From NCBI RefSeq assembly GCF_003569785.1, contig NZ_KZ983989.1:186001-250000 (forward strand): a stretch of DNA of 64,000 nt, in the 5' to 3' direction. Every line of letters begins with the position of its first letter. Within the stretch, counting starts at the first letter, position 1. The stretch comes from Leucobacter sp. wl10 (GTDB lineage Bacteria; Actinomycetota; Actinomycetes; Actinomycetales; Microbacteriaceae). The notes under the pieces were generated by a model. It saw only the letters and a list, made by a program, of their open reading frames with translations, had not been told where the DNA came from and ran no database searches. Shown piece by piece: positions 9,650 through 23,720 of this stretch. The translations under genes and the position numbers were made by a program.

Positions 9650-11677
9650 CTACCCGTCGAAGACGCCCCGGTCGTCGAAGCGGAGACGCAGCGCCTCGGG
9701 CCGGGCCCGGCCCGGAGCGCGACCGCGAGCGCGCGACGAGGACCCCGCGGCGTCGGCCACGAGCGCTCCGCGCAGGCGGCTCGCGACCTCGTCCCCCTGC
9801 CCGTACTCGAAGCGCACGATCGCCCGCACGAGACCCGCGGGGGTCTTGGCCGGCCCGCCCGGCGGGGTCGGCGTCGGCCCGAGGTGGTCGACCCCCGGGA
9901 GCCCCGCGAGCTGCTGCAGCGCGCGCTCGACCTCGTCGGCCCCCCCGCTCACGCTCGCCACGCGCACGGCGGGCGGGTAGCGCAGCGCGTGGCGATCCCG
10001 CAGCTCGCCCCGCAGCCACTCCTCCGCGCGGCCGGTCACGAAGGCCCGCACCACGGGCCCGCCCCCGGAGGCCATGAGGCAGAGACCGTCGGGCGCGGCG
10101 AGGGCGGCGGCGTTCTCCCACCAGCGCAGGCAGTCCTCGCCGGCGCGCAGGGTCTCGAGGCTCAGCAGCCGCTCGGAGTCGAGCAGCACCACCGCCCGGT
10201 ACCCGCCCGCCGCGAGCGGTTCGGCGCCGCGGGTGGCCACGACCAGCGCCGGCCGCGCGTCGACGCGCTCGCGCGGGTGCTCGCCGTCGCTCAGGATCAC
10301 GCGCGCGCCCTCGAACTGGCGCTCGAACTGCTCGGCGGTGCGAGCCGACCCCGTGCCGCGCTCCTCGAGCCCGGTGCCGTCGCAGGTGGCGCAGCGCCAG
10401 GCTGTCGCGTACTCGCCGCACCAGCGGCACGACGCGCGCCCCACGGTGCGGAAGCCGACGGGGCCGCCGCAGGCTCGGCATCGAGCGAGGTCGCCGCAGT
10501 CGCCGCAGACCGCCACGGGCGCGTAGCCCGGCGTGGCCACCTGCACGAGCACGGGGCCGCGCCGCAGCCCCTCGCGAATGGTGCGCGCGGCGAACTCGGG
10601 AACGCGCCCCGCGAAGGCGTCGGGGGTCATGGAGGCGTCGGCGTGCACGATCCGGGTGCGGCGCGGCGGGTTCTGCTGGTCCCGCACGTAGCCCATGTCG
10701 ACCAGGCGCTGCACCTCGGCGCTGCGCGCGTGCCCGGCGAAGAAGAGGCCGGCCGCTTCGCCGGGCGACGCATCGCGCTGCAGGGACGCGCGCACGAGCG
10801 CGGCGTCACGGGCGTGCACGTACGGCGTGAGGGGCTCGGCCAGCACCGGATCCCCGTCGTCCCACAGGATGATCGCGCCGAGCCGGTGCGCGGGCGCGTA
10901 GACCGCGGACCGGTTGCCCAGCACGATGCGGGGCTCGTCGTCGAGCGCCCGCAGGAAGCCGGCGTAGCGCTCGGCGTTCGACTGCCGGGAGTCGACGCGC
11001 ACGATGCCGGGGTGGCCGAACGCCGCCAGCGCGTCGCGCAGCTGGTCGAGGTCGCGATAGTCGGGGGCGATGAGGATCGCGCTGCGCCCGGCCGCGTGCA
11101 CCGCGATGGCGAGCCGCGCGAGGCGCGCCGCCCACCCGCCGACCCACTCCCCCGTGTGCAGGCGCTCGGGGCCGTGCGACGCGGTGAGCGCGAGCCGAGC
11201 CCCGGCGATGAGCTCCCGCGCGACGCCCTCCTCGTCCGGGAATCGCTCCGGCGCGGCGGGCGACGGCGCGACTGCGGCGGCGAGGTGACGCTTCTCCACG
11301 CGCACCTGGCGCGGCGGGATCGCGAGCCGCAGGATGTCGCCCGCGGATCCGCCCGCGCGGTCGGCGACGGCGCGCGCCAGCCGCCAGACCTCCGGGGTCA
11401 GCAGGGGGACCGGCGTGACGATGTCGGCGATGGCGGAGAGCTCTCCGCCGAAGTCGCTGCGCTCGGCGAACCCGATGACGTAGCCGAAGCTCTTGCGCTC
11501 CTGCGAGCGGAAGGGCACGCGCACGCGCTGGCCGGCCCTCACCTCGTCGGCGAGCTCGGGCGGGACCGCGTAGTCGAAGAGGTGGTCGAGCTGCGGCAGG
11601 GCCGAATCGAGCAGCACTCGCGCGACGGGGCGGCCGTTCGCCGCCTCCGCCCGTTCGAACGCGCTGCCCGTGGACAC
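9650..11677 (-). CDS. priA: PriA-like primosomal protein N' without helicase motifs
   Basis: Replication restart protein homologue of 675 residues. The N-terminal DNA-binding part is recognisable (RVLLDSALPQLDHLFDYAVP, then GQRVRVPFRSQ). Between about residues 389 and 432 are eight cysteines in CxxC pairs (CGDCG, CRACG, CRWCG, CATCDG), the two zinc sites. The Walker A region reads SHGPERLHTGEW and the DEAH position reads WDDGD, so ATP-driven unwinding is unlikely. This loss is known for actinobacterial PriA and is not a sign of decay. GTG at 11677 was chosen because it lies just after metK and precedes the first conserved residues. Confidence 0.9.
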   Translation of the reverse strand: MSTGSAFERAEAANGRPVARVLLDSALPQLDHLFDYAVPPELADEVRAGQRVRVPFRSQERKSFGYVIGFAERSDFGGELSAIADIVTPVPLLTPEVWRLARAVADRAGGSAGDILRLAIPPRQVRVEKRHLAAAVAPSPAAPERFPDEEGVARELIAGARLALTASHGPERLHTGEWVGGWAARLARLAIAVHAAGRSAILIAPDYRDLDQLRDALAAFGHPGIVRVDSRQSNAERYAGFLRALDDEPRIVLGNRSAVYAPAHRLGAIILWDDGDPVLAEPLTPYVHARDAALVRASLQRDASPGEAAGLFFAGHARSAEVQRLVDMGYVRDQQNPPRRTRIVHADASMTPDAFAGRVPEFAARTIREGLRRGPVLVQVATPGYAPVAVCGDCGDLARCRACGGPVGFRTVGRASCRWCGEYATAWRCATCDGTGLEERGTGSARTAEQFERQFEGARVILSDGEHPRERVDARPALVVATRGAEPLAAGGYRAVVLLDSERLLSLETLRAGEDCLRWWENAAALAAPDGLCLMASGGGPVVRAFVTGRAEEWLRGELRDRHALRYPPAVRVASVSGGADEVERALQQLAGLPGVDHLGPTPTPPGGPAKTPAGLVRAIVRFEYGQGDEVASRLRGALVADAAGSSSRARGRAPGRARPEALRLRFDDRGVFDG

Positions 11678-11681
11678 TGCT

Positions 11682-12890
11682 CTACAGGCCGGCGGCGGCC
11701 CGCAGCTCGGCGACGCGGGGCGTGGCCTCCCAGGTGAACTCGGGGAGCTCGCGGCCGAAGTGCCCGTAGGCGCTCGTGCGCGCGTAGACGGGGCGGAGCA
11801 GATCGAGGTCGCGGATGATCGCGAGCGGGCGCAGGTCGAAGACCTCCCGCACCGCGCGCTCGATGCGGCCCCGCGGCACCGACTCGGTGCCGAAGGTCTC
11901 GACGTAGAGGCCGACGGGGTGCGCACGGCCGATCGCGTAGGCGATCTGCAGCTCGGCGCGGCGGGCGAGCCCGGCGCGCACCACGTGCTTGGCGACCCAG
12001 CGCATCGCGTAGGCGGCGGAGCGGTCGACCTTCGACGGGTCCTTGCCGCTGAAGGCGCCGCCGCCGTGCCTGCTGGCGCCGCCGTAGGTGTCGATGATGA
12101 TCTTGCGCCCGGTGAGGCCCGCGTCGCCCATGGGGCCGCCGATCACGAAGGGGCCGGCCGGGTTGATGAAGAGCTGCGCGTCGGCACTGCGCAGCTCCAC
12201 CCGCTCGAGCACGGGCCGGATCACCAGGCGCTCGACCGCGTCGCGCAGGGCCTCCTGCGAGATGTCGGCGTGGTGCTGGGTGGAGAGCACGACCGCCTCG
12301 ACGCTCGCGGCTCGATCCCCGTCGTAGCCGATCGTCACCTGCGTCTTGCCGTCCGGGCGCAGCTCGGGCAGCGCGCCGCTCTTGCGCACCTCCGTGAGGC
12401 GCTCCGCCATGCGGTGCGCGATCCAGCTGGGCAGCGGGTGCAGTTCCGGCGTCTCGTCCGTCGCGTAGCCGAACATGATGCCCTGATCGCCGGCGCCCTG
12501 ACGGCTCAGCCCATCGTCTTCGTCCGCCTCGCCGCTGCGCACCTCGAGCGAGGAGTCGACGCCGCCCGCGATGTCGGGCGACTGCTGCCCGATCGACACC
12601 GAGACGCCGCAGGAGGCCGCGTCGAAGCCCATCTCGGAGCTGGTATAGCCGATGTCGCGCACGGCGTCGCGCACGATCTGGGGGATCTCGACGTAGCCCG
12701 TGGTCGAGACCTCGCCGGCCACGTGCACGAGGCCGGTCGTGACGAGGGTCTCGACGGCCACGCGCGCTCCCCGATCCTGCTCGAGCATGGCATCGAGGAT
12801 CGAGTCGGAGATGCGGTCGCAGATCTTGTCGGGGTGGCCCTCGGTGACCGATTCCGAGGTGAACTGACGCAGCGGGTTGCTGGAAGGCAC
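11682..12890 (-). CDS. metK: S-adenosylmethionine synthetase
   Basis: Joins methionine and ATP to form S-adenosylmethionine, triphosphate then being cleaved. The 402 residues contain [20 protein letters not shown] at the N-terminus, [16 protein letters not shown] in the middle, and [19 protein letters not shown] near residue 265, all diagnostic. The GTG start at 12890 is preceded by AGGAG at good spacing, while extending upstream adds unconserved residues. priA follows after four bases. The usual upstream partner coaBC is missing; a terminator sits there instead. Confidence 0.97.
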   Translation of the reverse strand: MPSSNPLRQFTSESVTEGHPDKICDRISDSILDAMLEQDRGARVAVETLVTTGLVHVAGEVSTTGYVEIPQIVRDAVRDIGYTSSEMGFDAASCGVSVSIGQQSPDIAGGVDSSLEVRSGEADEDDGLSRQGAGDQGIMFGYATDETPELHPLPSWIAHRMAERLTEVRKSGALPELRPDGKTQVTIGYDGDRAASVEAVVLSTQHHADISQEALRDAVERLVIRPVLERVELRSADAQLFINPAGPFVIGGPMGDAGLTGRKIIIDTYGGASRHGGGAFSGKDPSKVDRSAAYAMRWVAKHVVRAGLARRAELQIAYAIGRAHPVGLYVETFGTESVPRGRIERAVREVFDLRPLAIIRDLDLLRPVYARTSAYGHFGRELPEFTWEATPRVAELRAAAGL

Positions 12891-12942
12891 GGCGGCTCCT
12901 TGCGTAGGGTTGCGTTGCGGACGGGGCGGGCGGCGAGGACGG

Positions 12943-12987
12943 AAAACGCCGGTGGCGCCGGATCCCAATCAGGGTATCCGACGCCAC
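12943..12987 (-). terminator. Intrinsic terminator after rpoZ
   Basis: Arms 12952-12963 and 12976-12987 (GTGGCGCCGGAT on the plus strand against ATCCGACGCCAC) pair over 12 positions with one G-T wobble. Read on the minus strand, the hairpin is followed by a short T run (12943-12946). It would separate rpoZ transcription from metK, whose start codon lies about 50 bases further on. Confidence 0.65.
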
Positions 12988-13014
12988 CGACGAAGCCGCG
13001 AGTGCAGCGGAGGG

Positions 13015-13308
13015 TTACGCGCCGATCGCCGCGTCCTCCTCGGCGTCGCCCGACACCGGGGTGCGCTGGGCCATGGTCAGCTTGCCCTCGACGATCTCGT
13101 GCAGCGCGATCGACAGCGGCTTGTCGTCGACCGACGAGTCGACCAGCGGGCCGACGTTGTCGAACAGGTTGCCGTCGTGCAGATCCGTGTAGTAATCGTT
13201 GATCTGGCGGGCGCGCTGCGAAGCGAAGATCACCAGGGCGTACTTCGAATCGACCTTCTGGAGCAGATCGTCGATGGGCGGGTCGATGATGCCGTTGGGG
13301 TTGGCCAT
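13015..13308 (-). CDS. rpoZ: DNA-directed RNA polymerase omega subunit
   Basis: Small subunit that wraps and stabilises the beta-prime chain of RNA polymerase. The 97 residues show [20 protein letters not shown] and ARQINDYY near the N-terminus and [17 protein letters not shown] further on, all typical of actinobacterial omega. ATG at 13308 is chosen because AGGAG stands seven bases before it; a GTG two codons upstream would place that site too near. A possible -10, TAAGAT, is at 13337-13342. gmk, the usual upstream neighbour, is absent. Confidence 0.96.
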   Translation of the reverse strand: MANPNGIIDPPIDDLLQKVDSKYALVIFASQRARQINDYYTDLHDGNLFDNVGPLVDSSVDDKPLSIALHEIVEGKLTMAQRTPVSGDAEEDAAIGA

Positions 13309-13388
13309 GTACACACTCCTCTAGTTGACCTCAGCTATCTTAGCCGAGGATCGCCGATCCCGCTGGGATCCGGGCGAAGGCGGGGCGC

Positions 13389-14054
13389 CTACCCCGGCAG
13401 CGAACGCACGAGCACGTAACCGCGCGACGTCGTCAGCCGCGTCCAGGTCAGGGAACGGGAGACCCGCACGCGCTCCTCGTCGCGCAGGAAGCCCATCGTC
13501 TCGGCCGCGAACGCCGCCGCCGCGGGCAGCCCGGGGGCTATCTCGGCGCCCCACACGGAGGCCCGCACGCGCAGCACCACCGCCTCGCCGGGATCCTCCG
13601 GCAGCAGCGCGGACACCCGCTCCATGCCCTCGGAGGCCACTGCCGCGAGCGAGGACTGATCAATCGCCCCCATCGGATCCCACCCGGAGACCGGCGGCAG
13701 CACGCCCGCCCACGCCACCATCGAGGTCGAGTCGGGCACCTCGAGCGACAGGCCCGTGATCCCGAGCCGCGCGATGCGATCGAGCAGCGCCCGCGCGGGC
13801 ACCGTCTCGTCCACCTCCGTCGTACGCCCCTCGGCATCCGCGGGCTCCGCGGCGAGACCGAACGCCCGCATCACCAGCACCACCGGAACCGGGTCGGTGA
13901 TGCCGCGCGGCGCCTGCGTGCAGCCGTACACCGCGAGGACGGGGCCTCGCGCGACGATGCGCACCTCCTCCTGCCCGGCGCGCTGCAGGCGCTCGAGGAA
14001 GATGCGCAGATCGTCGCGGGTGGCGTGATCCGCGAGCGGCAGGGTGGCGGCCAT
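13389..14054 (-). CDS. Hypothetical protein, unrecognised family
   Basis: A 221-residue soluble protein with no signal peptide or membrane helix and no motif I can name. Codon use is normal for the window (strong third-position GC), so it is a real gene. The middle has a long mixed alpha/beta region (ARLGITGLSLEVPDSTSMVAW) and the end is YVLVRSLPG. A TAGGCT box (14061-14066) is six bases before the ATG, so it probably has its own leaderless transcript. It lies between rpoZ and the divergent thioesterase gene. No function is inferred. Confidence 0.8.
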   Translation of the reverse strand: MAATLPLADHATRDDLRIFLERLQRAGQEEVRIVARGPVLAVYGCTQAPRGITDPVPVVLVMRAFGLAAEPADAEGRTTEVDETVPARALLDRIARLGITGLSLEVPDSTSMVAWAGVLPPVSGWDPMGAIDQSSLAAVASEGMERVSALLPEDPGEAVVLRVRASVWGAEIAPGLPAAAAFAAETMGFLRDEERVRVSRSLTWTRLTTSRGYVLVRSLPG

Positions 14055-14153
14055 CGCTCCAGCCTAGCGAACGGGCGGCCCTCCGTCCGGAGTGCCGCGC
14101 GGTCATAGACTGGGAGCATCGTCCACGCGATGGAGCCGACCCCAGGAGGACTC

Positions 14154-15023
14154 ATGACCGCTCCCCCCGATCTCCTCGAGATGCTCTCGGTGCTCGACTC
14201 GGGTGCGCGCACGCGGGAGGACATCCTCACGGGGCCCGCGTTCCCCACCCCGCACGGCAGGTCCTTCGGCGGGCAGGTGCTGGGCCAGGCCATCGCCGCG
14301 GCCGGCACGACGGTGCCCTCGGATCGCGCCATCCACTCCATGCACGGCTACTTCCTGCGGCCGGGCGACAGCGAGGAGCGCATGACCTTCGAGGTGGATC
14401 GGCTGCACGACGGCCGCTCGTTCTCCACGCGCCGCACGCAGGCGTATCAGGGCGGGCAGGTGCTCATGTCGATGATCGCCTCCTTCCAGGAGCAGGATCC
14501 CGGGCTCGAGCACCAGGAGCCCTTCGAGCTCGGGACGCTGCCCGGCCCCGACTCCCTGCCGAGCGTGTGGGAGAAGTACGGGCACCTCACGAGCAGCGGC
14601 CGGGCGTCATGGGTGATGAACCGCCCGTTCGACTTCCGCTACCTCGAGTCAGACATCATCCTCGACGTGGCCGAGCGCAGCAATCGGCAGCGCGTCTGGC
14701 TGCGCAGCCGGGACACCTTCGACGCCCCGGCCCTGCTGCACGCGGCGGCGCTCGCGTTCGCGAGCGACTACCTGCTGCTCGAACCCGTGATGCGGCGGCA
14801 CGGGGTGCCGTGGGCGACGCCGGCACTGCGCGGCGCGAGCCTCGATCACGCCATGTGGTTCCACCGCCCGTTCCGCATCGACGAGTGGCTGCTCTACGAG
14901 CTCCACTCGCCCACCGCCCAGGGCGGGCGCGGCCTGGCTCACGGGCGCTTCTACGATCGCGAGGGATCGCTCGTCGCGAGCGTGTCGCAGGAGACCATGA
15001 TCCGGCTGCCCGAGGCGGAGTAG
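14154..15023 (+). CDS. tesB: Acyl-CoA thioesterase II, TesB type
   Basis: Hydrolyses acyl-CoA to free fatty acid and CoA. The 289 residues form a double hotdog: the first half contains GRSFGGQVLGQAIAAAG and HSMHGYFLRPGD, followed by GRSFSTRRTQAYQGGQVL. The second half contains LDHAMWFHRPFRIDEWLLYE and GRGLAHGRFYDREGSLVASV, the usual TesB ending with the catalytic Asp. ATG at 14154 is picked because AGGAGG stands four bases upstream; a -10-like TAGACT is near 14106. The gene is monocistronic and converges with the second thioesterase. Confidence 0.95.
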   Translation: MTAPPDLLEMLSVLDSGARTREDILTGPAFPTPHGRSFGGQVLGQAIAAAGTTVPSDRAIHSMHGYFLRPGDSEERMTFEVDRLHDGRSFSTRRTQAYQGGQVLMSMIASFQEQDPGLEHQEPFELGTLPGPDSLPSVWEKYGHLTSSGRASWVMNRPFDFRYLESDIILDVAERSNRQRVWLRSRDTFDAPALLHAAALAFASDYLLLEPVMRRHGVPWATPALRGASLDHAMWFHRPFRIDEWLLYELHSPTAQGGRGLAHGRFYDREGSLVASVSQETMIRLPEAE

Positions 15024-15061
15024 CGGCGCGGGCCTCGCCGGCGCGGGTGATTCCCGGCGGA

Positions 15062-15529
15062 TCAGCCGCGACGCATCCGCACCGGCGCGTCCGTCCACGG
15101 CTCGACCGCGGTGCGGCCCTCGTCCGAGAGCCGCACCGGGCGCAGCGTCTCTCCGTCGACGATCACCATGGTGGTGACGGCCCGGGCCACCACGCGCCGC
15201 TCGGCGGCCGAGCCGTCGACCACCTCGTAGTGCACCTCGAGGCTCGATCCCCCGAGCCTCCCGATCCACAGCTCCACCGTGATCGGCTGCTTCGCGTACT
15301 CGAGCACGCCCAGGAACTCGATCTGCTGGTTCGCCACCAGCATCTTGGAGCCGCCGTGATCCTCGTCGCGGAAGTGGCCCTCCATGCCCGTCGCCTCCCG
15401 CGCCGACCCCATCCCGAAGACCCGTACCCGCGCCTCCTCGAGGTACCTCGCGTAGGCGACGTTGTTGACGTGGCCGTAGCGGTCCTGGTCGCCCCAGCGC
15501 AGCTCCATGTCGATGTGCGCGCGCGCCAT
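15062..15529 (-). CDS. Single-hotdog acyl-CoA thioesterase
   Basis: A 155-residue protein of the 4-hydroxybenzoyl-CoA thioesterase/YbgC superfamily. The sequence RWGDQDRYGHVNNVAYARYL near the start holds the catalytic Asp and the GHVNN turn typical of this group. The rest follows a single hotdog fold. The natural acyl-CoA is unknown. It starts 25 bases after the ettA stop on the same strand and probably shares its transcript. This arrangement, a small thioesterase behind ettA, is common in Microbacteriaceae as far as I recall. Confidence 0.9.
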   Translation of the reverse strand: MARAHIDMELRWGDQDRYGHVNNVAYARYLEEARVRVFGMGSAREATGMEGHFRDEDHGGSKMLVANQQIEFLGVLEYAKQPITVELWIGRLGGSSLEVHYEVVDGSAAERRVVARAVTTMVIVDGETLRPVRLSDEGRTAVEPWTDAPVRMRRG

Positions 15530-15554
15530 GTGCGGTCGCCCCTCCCCTCGCGGA

Positions 15555-17237
<1,683 letters not shown>

Positions 17238-17332
17238 ATGCTCTCTCGGGCGCGGGCGCCCCGAACTCCCTGCTTTGAAAGGATGGAAACGGTTCCCCAC
17301 CACTCTACCGCCCGCGATCCGCGGCGGCGGGG

Positions 17333-17824
17333 CTACCAGTCGATCGGCCGCGTGTTGCCGATCAGGCAGATGTCGCCGCCCGGTCCCACCGCGGGGAGCT
17401 GCTTCGCCACGAAGCTCCGGTCTTCGGCGACGACCTGGCCGACGAGGCAGTCGGCGCCGATGCGCACGGAGACGTAGATGCTGTCGGCGGCGAGGCCGGT
17501 CTTGGTCTCGTCGAAGCTGACCTGCATCGCGGTCTTGTCGAAGCCCACCGCTGCGACCGCGTCGACGACGGGCGCCCCGGTGACGGGCTGCTGGCTCGCC
17601 GAGAACACGCGCAGCGCTTCCGTGAAGGCCGGCAGGTTCTGCTCGGCGGTGCCGCCGGGCACGAACTGCGGGGCTGTTTCGGGCGACTTCGGAGTCTCCC
17701 GGGGCGGCGTCTGCGGTGTCGGCCCCGCGAGCAGGGAACAACCCGCGAGCAGCGGCAGCGCGATGCAGAGCGAGAGCAGCGCAGCGGCGCGGGGTCGGCG
17801 TGAGGACGGCAGGGCTGAGCGCAC
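17333..17824 (-). CDS. Small lipoprotein, unknown function
   Basis: The 163-residue protein has an Arg-rich start, a hydrophobic stretch and lipobox LLAGC with the acylated Cys at position 29, so it should be anchored outside the membrane after LspA cleavage (lspA is at 24628). A Pro/Thr-rich linker follows, then a compact domain with two cysteines (GADCLVGQ and GGDICLIG) that may form a disulfide. It resembles small Microbacteriaceae lipoproteins annotated as DUF6993, but that link is from memory. GTG at 17824 is supported by TACACT (17831-17836) six bases before it. Confidence 0.85.
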   Translation of the reverse strand: MRSALPSSRRPRAAALLSLCIALPLLAGCSLLAGPTPQTPPRETPKSPETAPQFVPGGTAEQNLPAFTEALRVFSASQQPVTGAPVVDAVAAVGFDKTAMQVSFDETKTGLAADSIYVSVRIGADCLVGQVVAEDRSFVAKQLPAVGPGGDICLIGNTRPIDW

Positions 17825-18097
17825 CTGGCCAGTGTACGCAGCGGATCCTGGCAATCCCCGGCGCGCCGCACGCGCCGGGCGCGCCGGGCGGCTGGGATCG
17901 ATGCCTTCGCTCACAGGCAGCCTGTTTCGCGAATCGGGAGGAGTTGTCCACGGATGTCCGGGATCGGGCCCGCGGAGCGCCCCGATGCAGCAGTCTGAAG
18001 ACGAGCGGGCGGATCGTTCCCCGCACGGCGCGAGTCGCCCGCTCGCCCATCGCACGGGATCCCGGTGCACCCCGGGACGGATCGTAAGGAGAGCATC

Positions 18098-18649
18098 ATG
18101 TCCACCCCCATCTGCGTCATCGGCACCATCGCCACCGCGCCCAGGCTCCTCAGGTCGGCGTCGAACGTCGCGTTCTGCACCTTCCGGCTCGCGAGCAACG
18201 AGCGCCGCTACGACCGGGAGCAGGGCAAGTGGGTCGACGGCGACACCAGCTGGTTCTCCGTCAACTCGTTCCGCAGCCTCGCGGAGCACGCGGATGGCTC
18301 GTTCTCGAAGGGCGACCGGATCGTCGTCAGCGGTAAGCTCCGAACTCGCGAGTGGAGCAAGGACGGCAAATCGGGAACCGTGATGGAGATCGAAGCCGAG
18401 GCTCTGGGCCATGACTTGCGCTGGGGCGTATCGGCCTTCACCAAGCGAGTCGGCGCCGACCCGGCGGGGAGCACGGCCGACACCGCCTCGGGCCCGGAGT
18501 CAAGCGTCTCGGGCCCGACCGAGGCTGCCGTGATCGGCGAGCAACCCGGCTGGAGCAGCCGGCCGGCGCACCCCGATCCCGACGGCGTCCAGGAGGGCGC
18601 GGGCGCTCCGACGCGGAGGGGAGACGGCTTTGTTCCCGCCGCGGCCTGA
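18098..18649 (+). CDS. ssb: Single-stranded DNA-binding protein paralogue without acidic tip
   Basis: The OB-fold domain occupies about residues 1-110 (ICVIGTIATAPRLLRS, FRLASNERRYDREQGKWVDG, SWFSVNSFRSLAEHA, DRIVVSGKLRTREW). The 183-residue protein ends in GDGFVPAAA and lacks the acidic DDDIPF-type tip by which housekeeping SSB recruits replication proteins. It is therefore probably the accessory paralogue, linked to recombination or repair in other Actinobacteria, with the main ssb (beside rpsF/rpsR) elsewhere. ATG at 18098 has AAGGAG six bases upstream. It converges with msrA. Confidence 0.9.
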   Translation: MSTPICVIGTIATAPRLLRSASNVAFCTFRLASNERRYDREQGKWVDGDTSWFSVNSFRSLAEHADGSFSKGDRIVVSGKLRTREWSKDGKSGTVMEIEAEALGHDLRWGVSAFTKRVGADPAGSTADTASGPESSVSGPTEAAVIGEQPGWSSRPAHPDPDGVQEGAGAPTRRGDGFVPAAA

Positions 18650-18657
18650 CGCGCCGG

Positions 18658-19191
18658 TCAGCGCAGGTACTCGGCGAACGAGGCCCGCACCTTGTTGACC
18701 TTCGGCACGGCAACGGCGAGGCAGTAGCCCTGGGTGGGGTTCTTCGCGAAGAAGTCCTGATGGTACTCCTCCGCGGGATACACCTCGCCCAGCGGCTCGA
18801 CCGACGTCGCGATCTCGCCGGCGGCGCTCCAATACGCCGCAGCCCGCTCGCGCGCGGCCTCGAAGAGGGCCTTCTGGGACTCGTCGGCGTAGAACATCGC
18901 CGAGCGGTACTGGGTGCCGACGTCGTTGCCCTGGCGGTTCACCTGGGTGGGATCGTGCATCGTGAAGTAGGCGTCGAGGATCACCTCGGCCGGGATGACG
19001 CTCTCGTCGAAGGTGACCGCGACGGCTTCGGCGTGCCCCGTCGCACCGGTGCAGACCTGCTCATAACCGGGGTGCGGAGTATCGCCCCCGGTGTAGCAGG
19101 AGATCACCTCCGTCACGCCGCGCAGCTGACGGTACGCCGCGTCGAGGCACCAGAAGCAGCCTCCGGCGAGTACGAACGTGGTCGTGGTCAT
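18658..19191 (-). CDS. msrA: Peptide-methionine (S)-S-oxide reductase
   Basis: Reduces methionine S-sulfoxide in proteins. The 177 residues carry the active-site motif GGCFWCLDA at 10-18, followed by [25 protein letters not shown], the standard MsrA layout. The second Cys in GYEQVC and Cys near the C-terminus ([11 protein letters not shown]) could act as resolving residues. ATG at 19191 overlaps the nadE stop as ATGA, and AGGAG lies seven bases upstream, so it is coupled to nadE. No msrB is adjacent. Confidence 0.96.
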   Translation of the reverse strand: MTTTTFVLAGGCFWCLDAAYRQLRGVTEVISCYTGGDTPHPGYEQVCTGATGHAEAVAVTFDESVIPAEVILDAYFTMHDPTQVNRQGNDVGTQYRSAMFYADESQKALFEAARERAAAYWSAAGEIATSVEPLGEVYPAEEYHQDFFAKNPTQGYCLAVAVPKVNKVRASFAEYLR

Positions 19192-20039
19192 GATGTCGCT
19201 CCTGTTCCCTCGGCGCTCCGCCACCACGTGTCAGAGGGGGCGACCGGAAGCCGGCGCTTGTGCTCGGTGGCGCGGTAGCGGCGCTCCAGGTTCTCGCCGA
19301 CGCTCCTCGGCACCTCCTCGCCGCGCAGGTAGGCGTCGATCTGCGGGTAGCCGGTGCCGAGGCTCGCCTCGTCGGTCTGGCCGGGCTCCTCGTCGAGCAG
19401 GTCGGCCGTCGGCGCCTTCTCCCAGAGGCGGCTCGGCGCGCCCAGGTGTCGCAGCATCGCTGCCCCCTGCCCCTTGGTGAGTCCCGAAAGCGGGAGCACG
19501 TCGGCCGCGCCATCCCCGAACTTGGTGAAGAAGCCCGTGATCGCCTCGGCGGCGTGGTCGGTGCCGATCACCAGCAGACGCCGGTCCCCCGCGATGGCGT
19601 ACTGCGCCACCATGCGCACACGCGCCTTGACGTTGCCCCTGGTGAAGTCGCTCACGGGTTCGCCGGTGCCCGTCTCGACCGCCGCGGCGACGCCGTCGAC
19701 GCCCGCGGCGATGTCGACCGCAAGGGCGCGATCGGCACGGATGAAGGAGAGCGCGAGCTGCGCGTCTTCCTCGTCCTGCTGCACGGCGTAGGGCAGGCGC
19801 ACCGCGATGAACTCGGCCTCGTCCCCTCCCGCCCGCAATCGCTCGGCGGCGAGCTGCGCCAGTCTCCCGGCGAGCGCCGAGTCCTGACCGCCCGAGATGC
19901 CGAGCACGAAGCCCCGCGCACCGGGGATCGAGCGCGCGTAGTCCGTCAGGAAGGCCACGCGACGCTCCACCTCGGCAGCCGCATCGATCTCGGCCCGCAC
20001 CCCGAGCGCGTCAATGATCTGCTGCTGCAACTCGCTCAT
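19188..20039 (-). CDS. nadE: Ammonia-dependent NAD+ synthetase
   Basis: Amidates deamido-NAD+ with ammonia and ATP. The 283-residue length and absence of a nitrilase domain mark the short, ammonia-dependent form. The PP-loop is [15 protein letters not shown] near residue 47. [26 protein letters not shown] near 150-175 is the deamido-NAD site, and [17 protein letters not shown] follows. ATG at 20039 has TAGTGT (20046-20051) six bases upstream with GGAGGC between, so the message could be leaderless or very short-led. It is followed by msrA with a four-base overlap. Confidence 0.96.
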   Translation of the reverse strand: MSELQQQIIDALGVRAEIDAAAEVERRVAFLTDYARSIPGARGFVLGISGGQDSALAGRLAQLAAERLRAGGDEAEFIAVRLPYAVQQDEEDAQLALSFIRADRALAVDIAAGVDGVAAAVETGTGEPVSDFTRGNVKARVRMVAQYAIAGDRRLLVIGTDHAAEAITGFFTKFGDGAADVLPLSGLTKGQGAAMLRHLGAPSRLWEKAPTADLLDEEPGQTDEASLGTGYPQIDAYLRGEEVPRSVGENLERRYRATEHKRRLPVAPSDTWWRSAEGTGATS

Positions 20040-20073
20040 GCCTCCACACTACCCCGGCGGTATTGCACGGACG

Positions 20074-23634
<3,561 letters not shown>

Positions 23635-23720
23635 CGATGAACCCCTCTCGCCGACGCATCAAGGTTATCGTCCGCCGCCGACAAATCTCATGTGCGCGGG
23701 CGGAGCGCGCCGATTCCCGG

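Noticed and set aside
9650-11677. priA as a pseudogene because the helicase motifs are missing
   Set aside because: Loss of the ATPase motifs is known for actinobacterial PriA; the zinc cysteines and DNA-binding part are intact.
12891-13014. SAM riboswitch upstream of metK
   Set aside because: The only structure is a simple hairpin with a T run that fits a terminator for rpoZ. No riboswitch core fits the ~120 bases.
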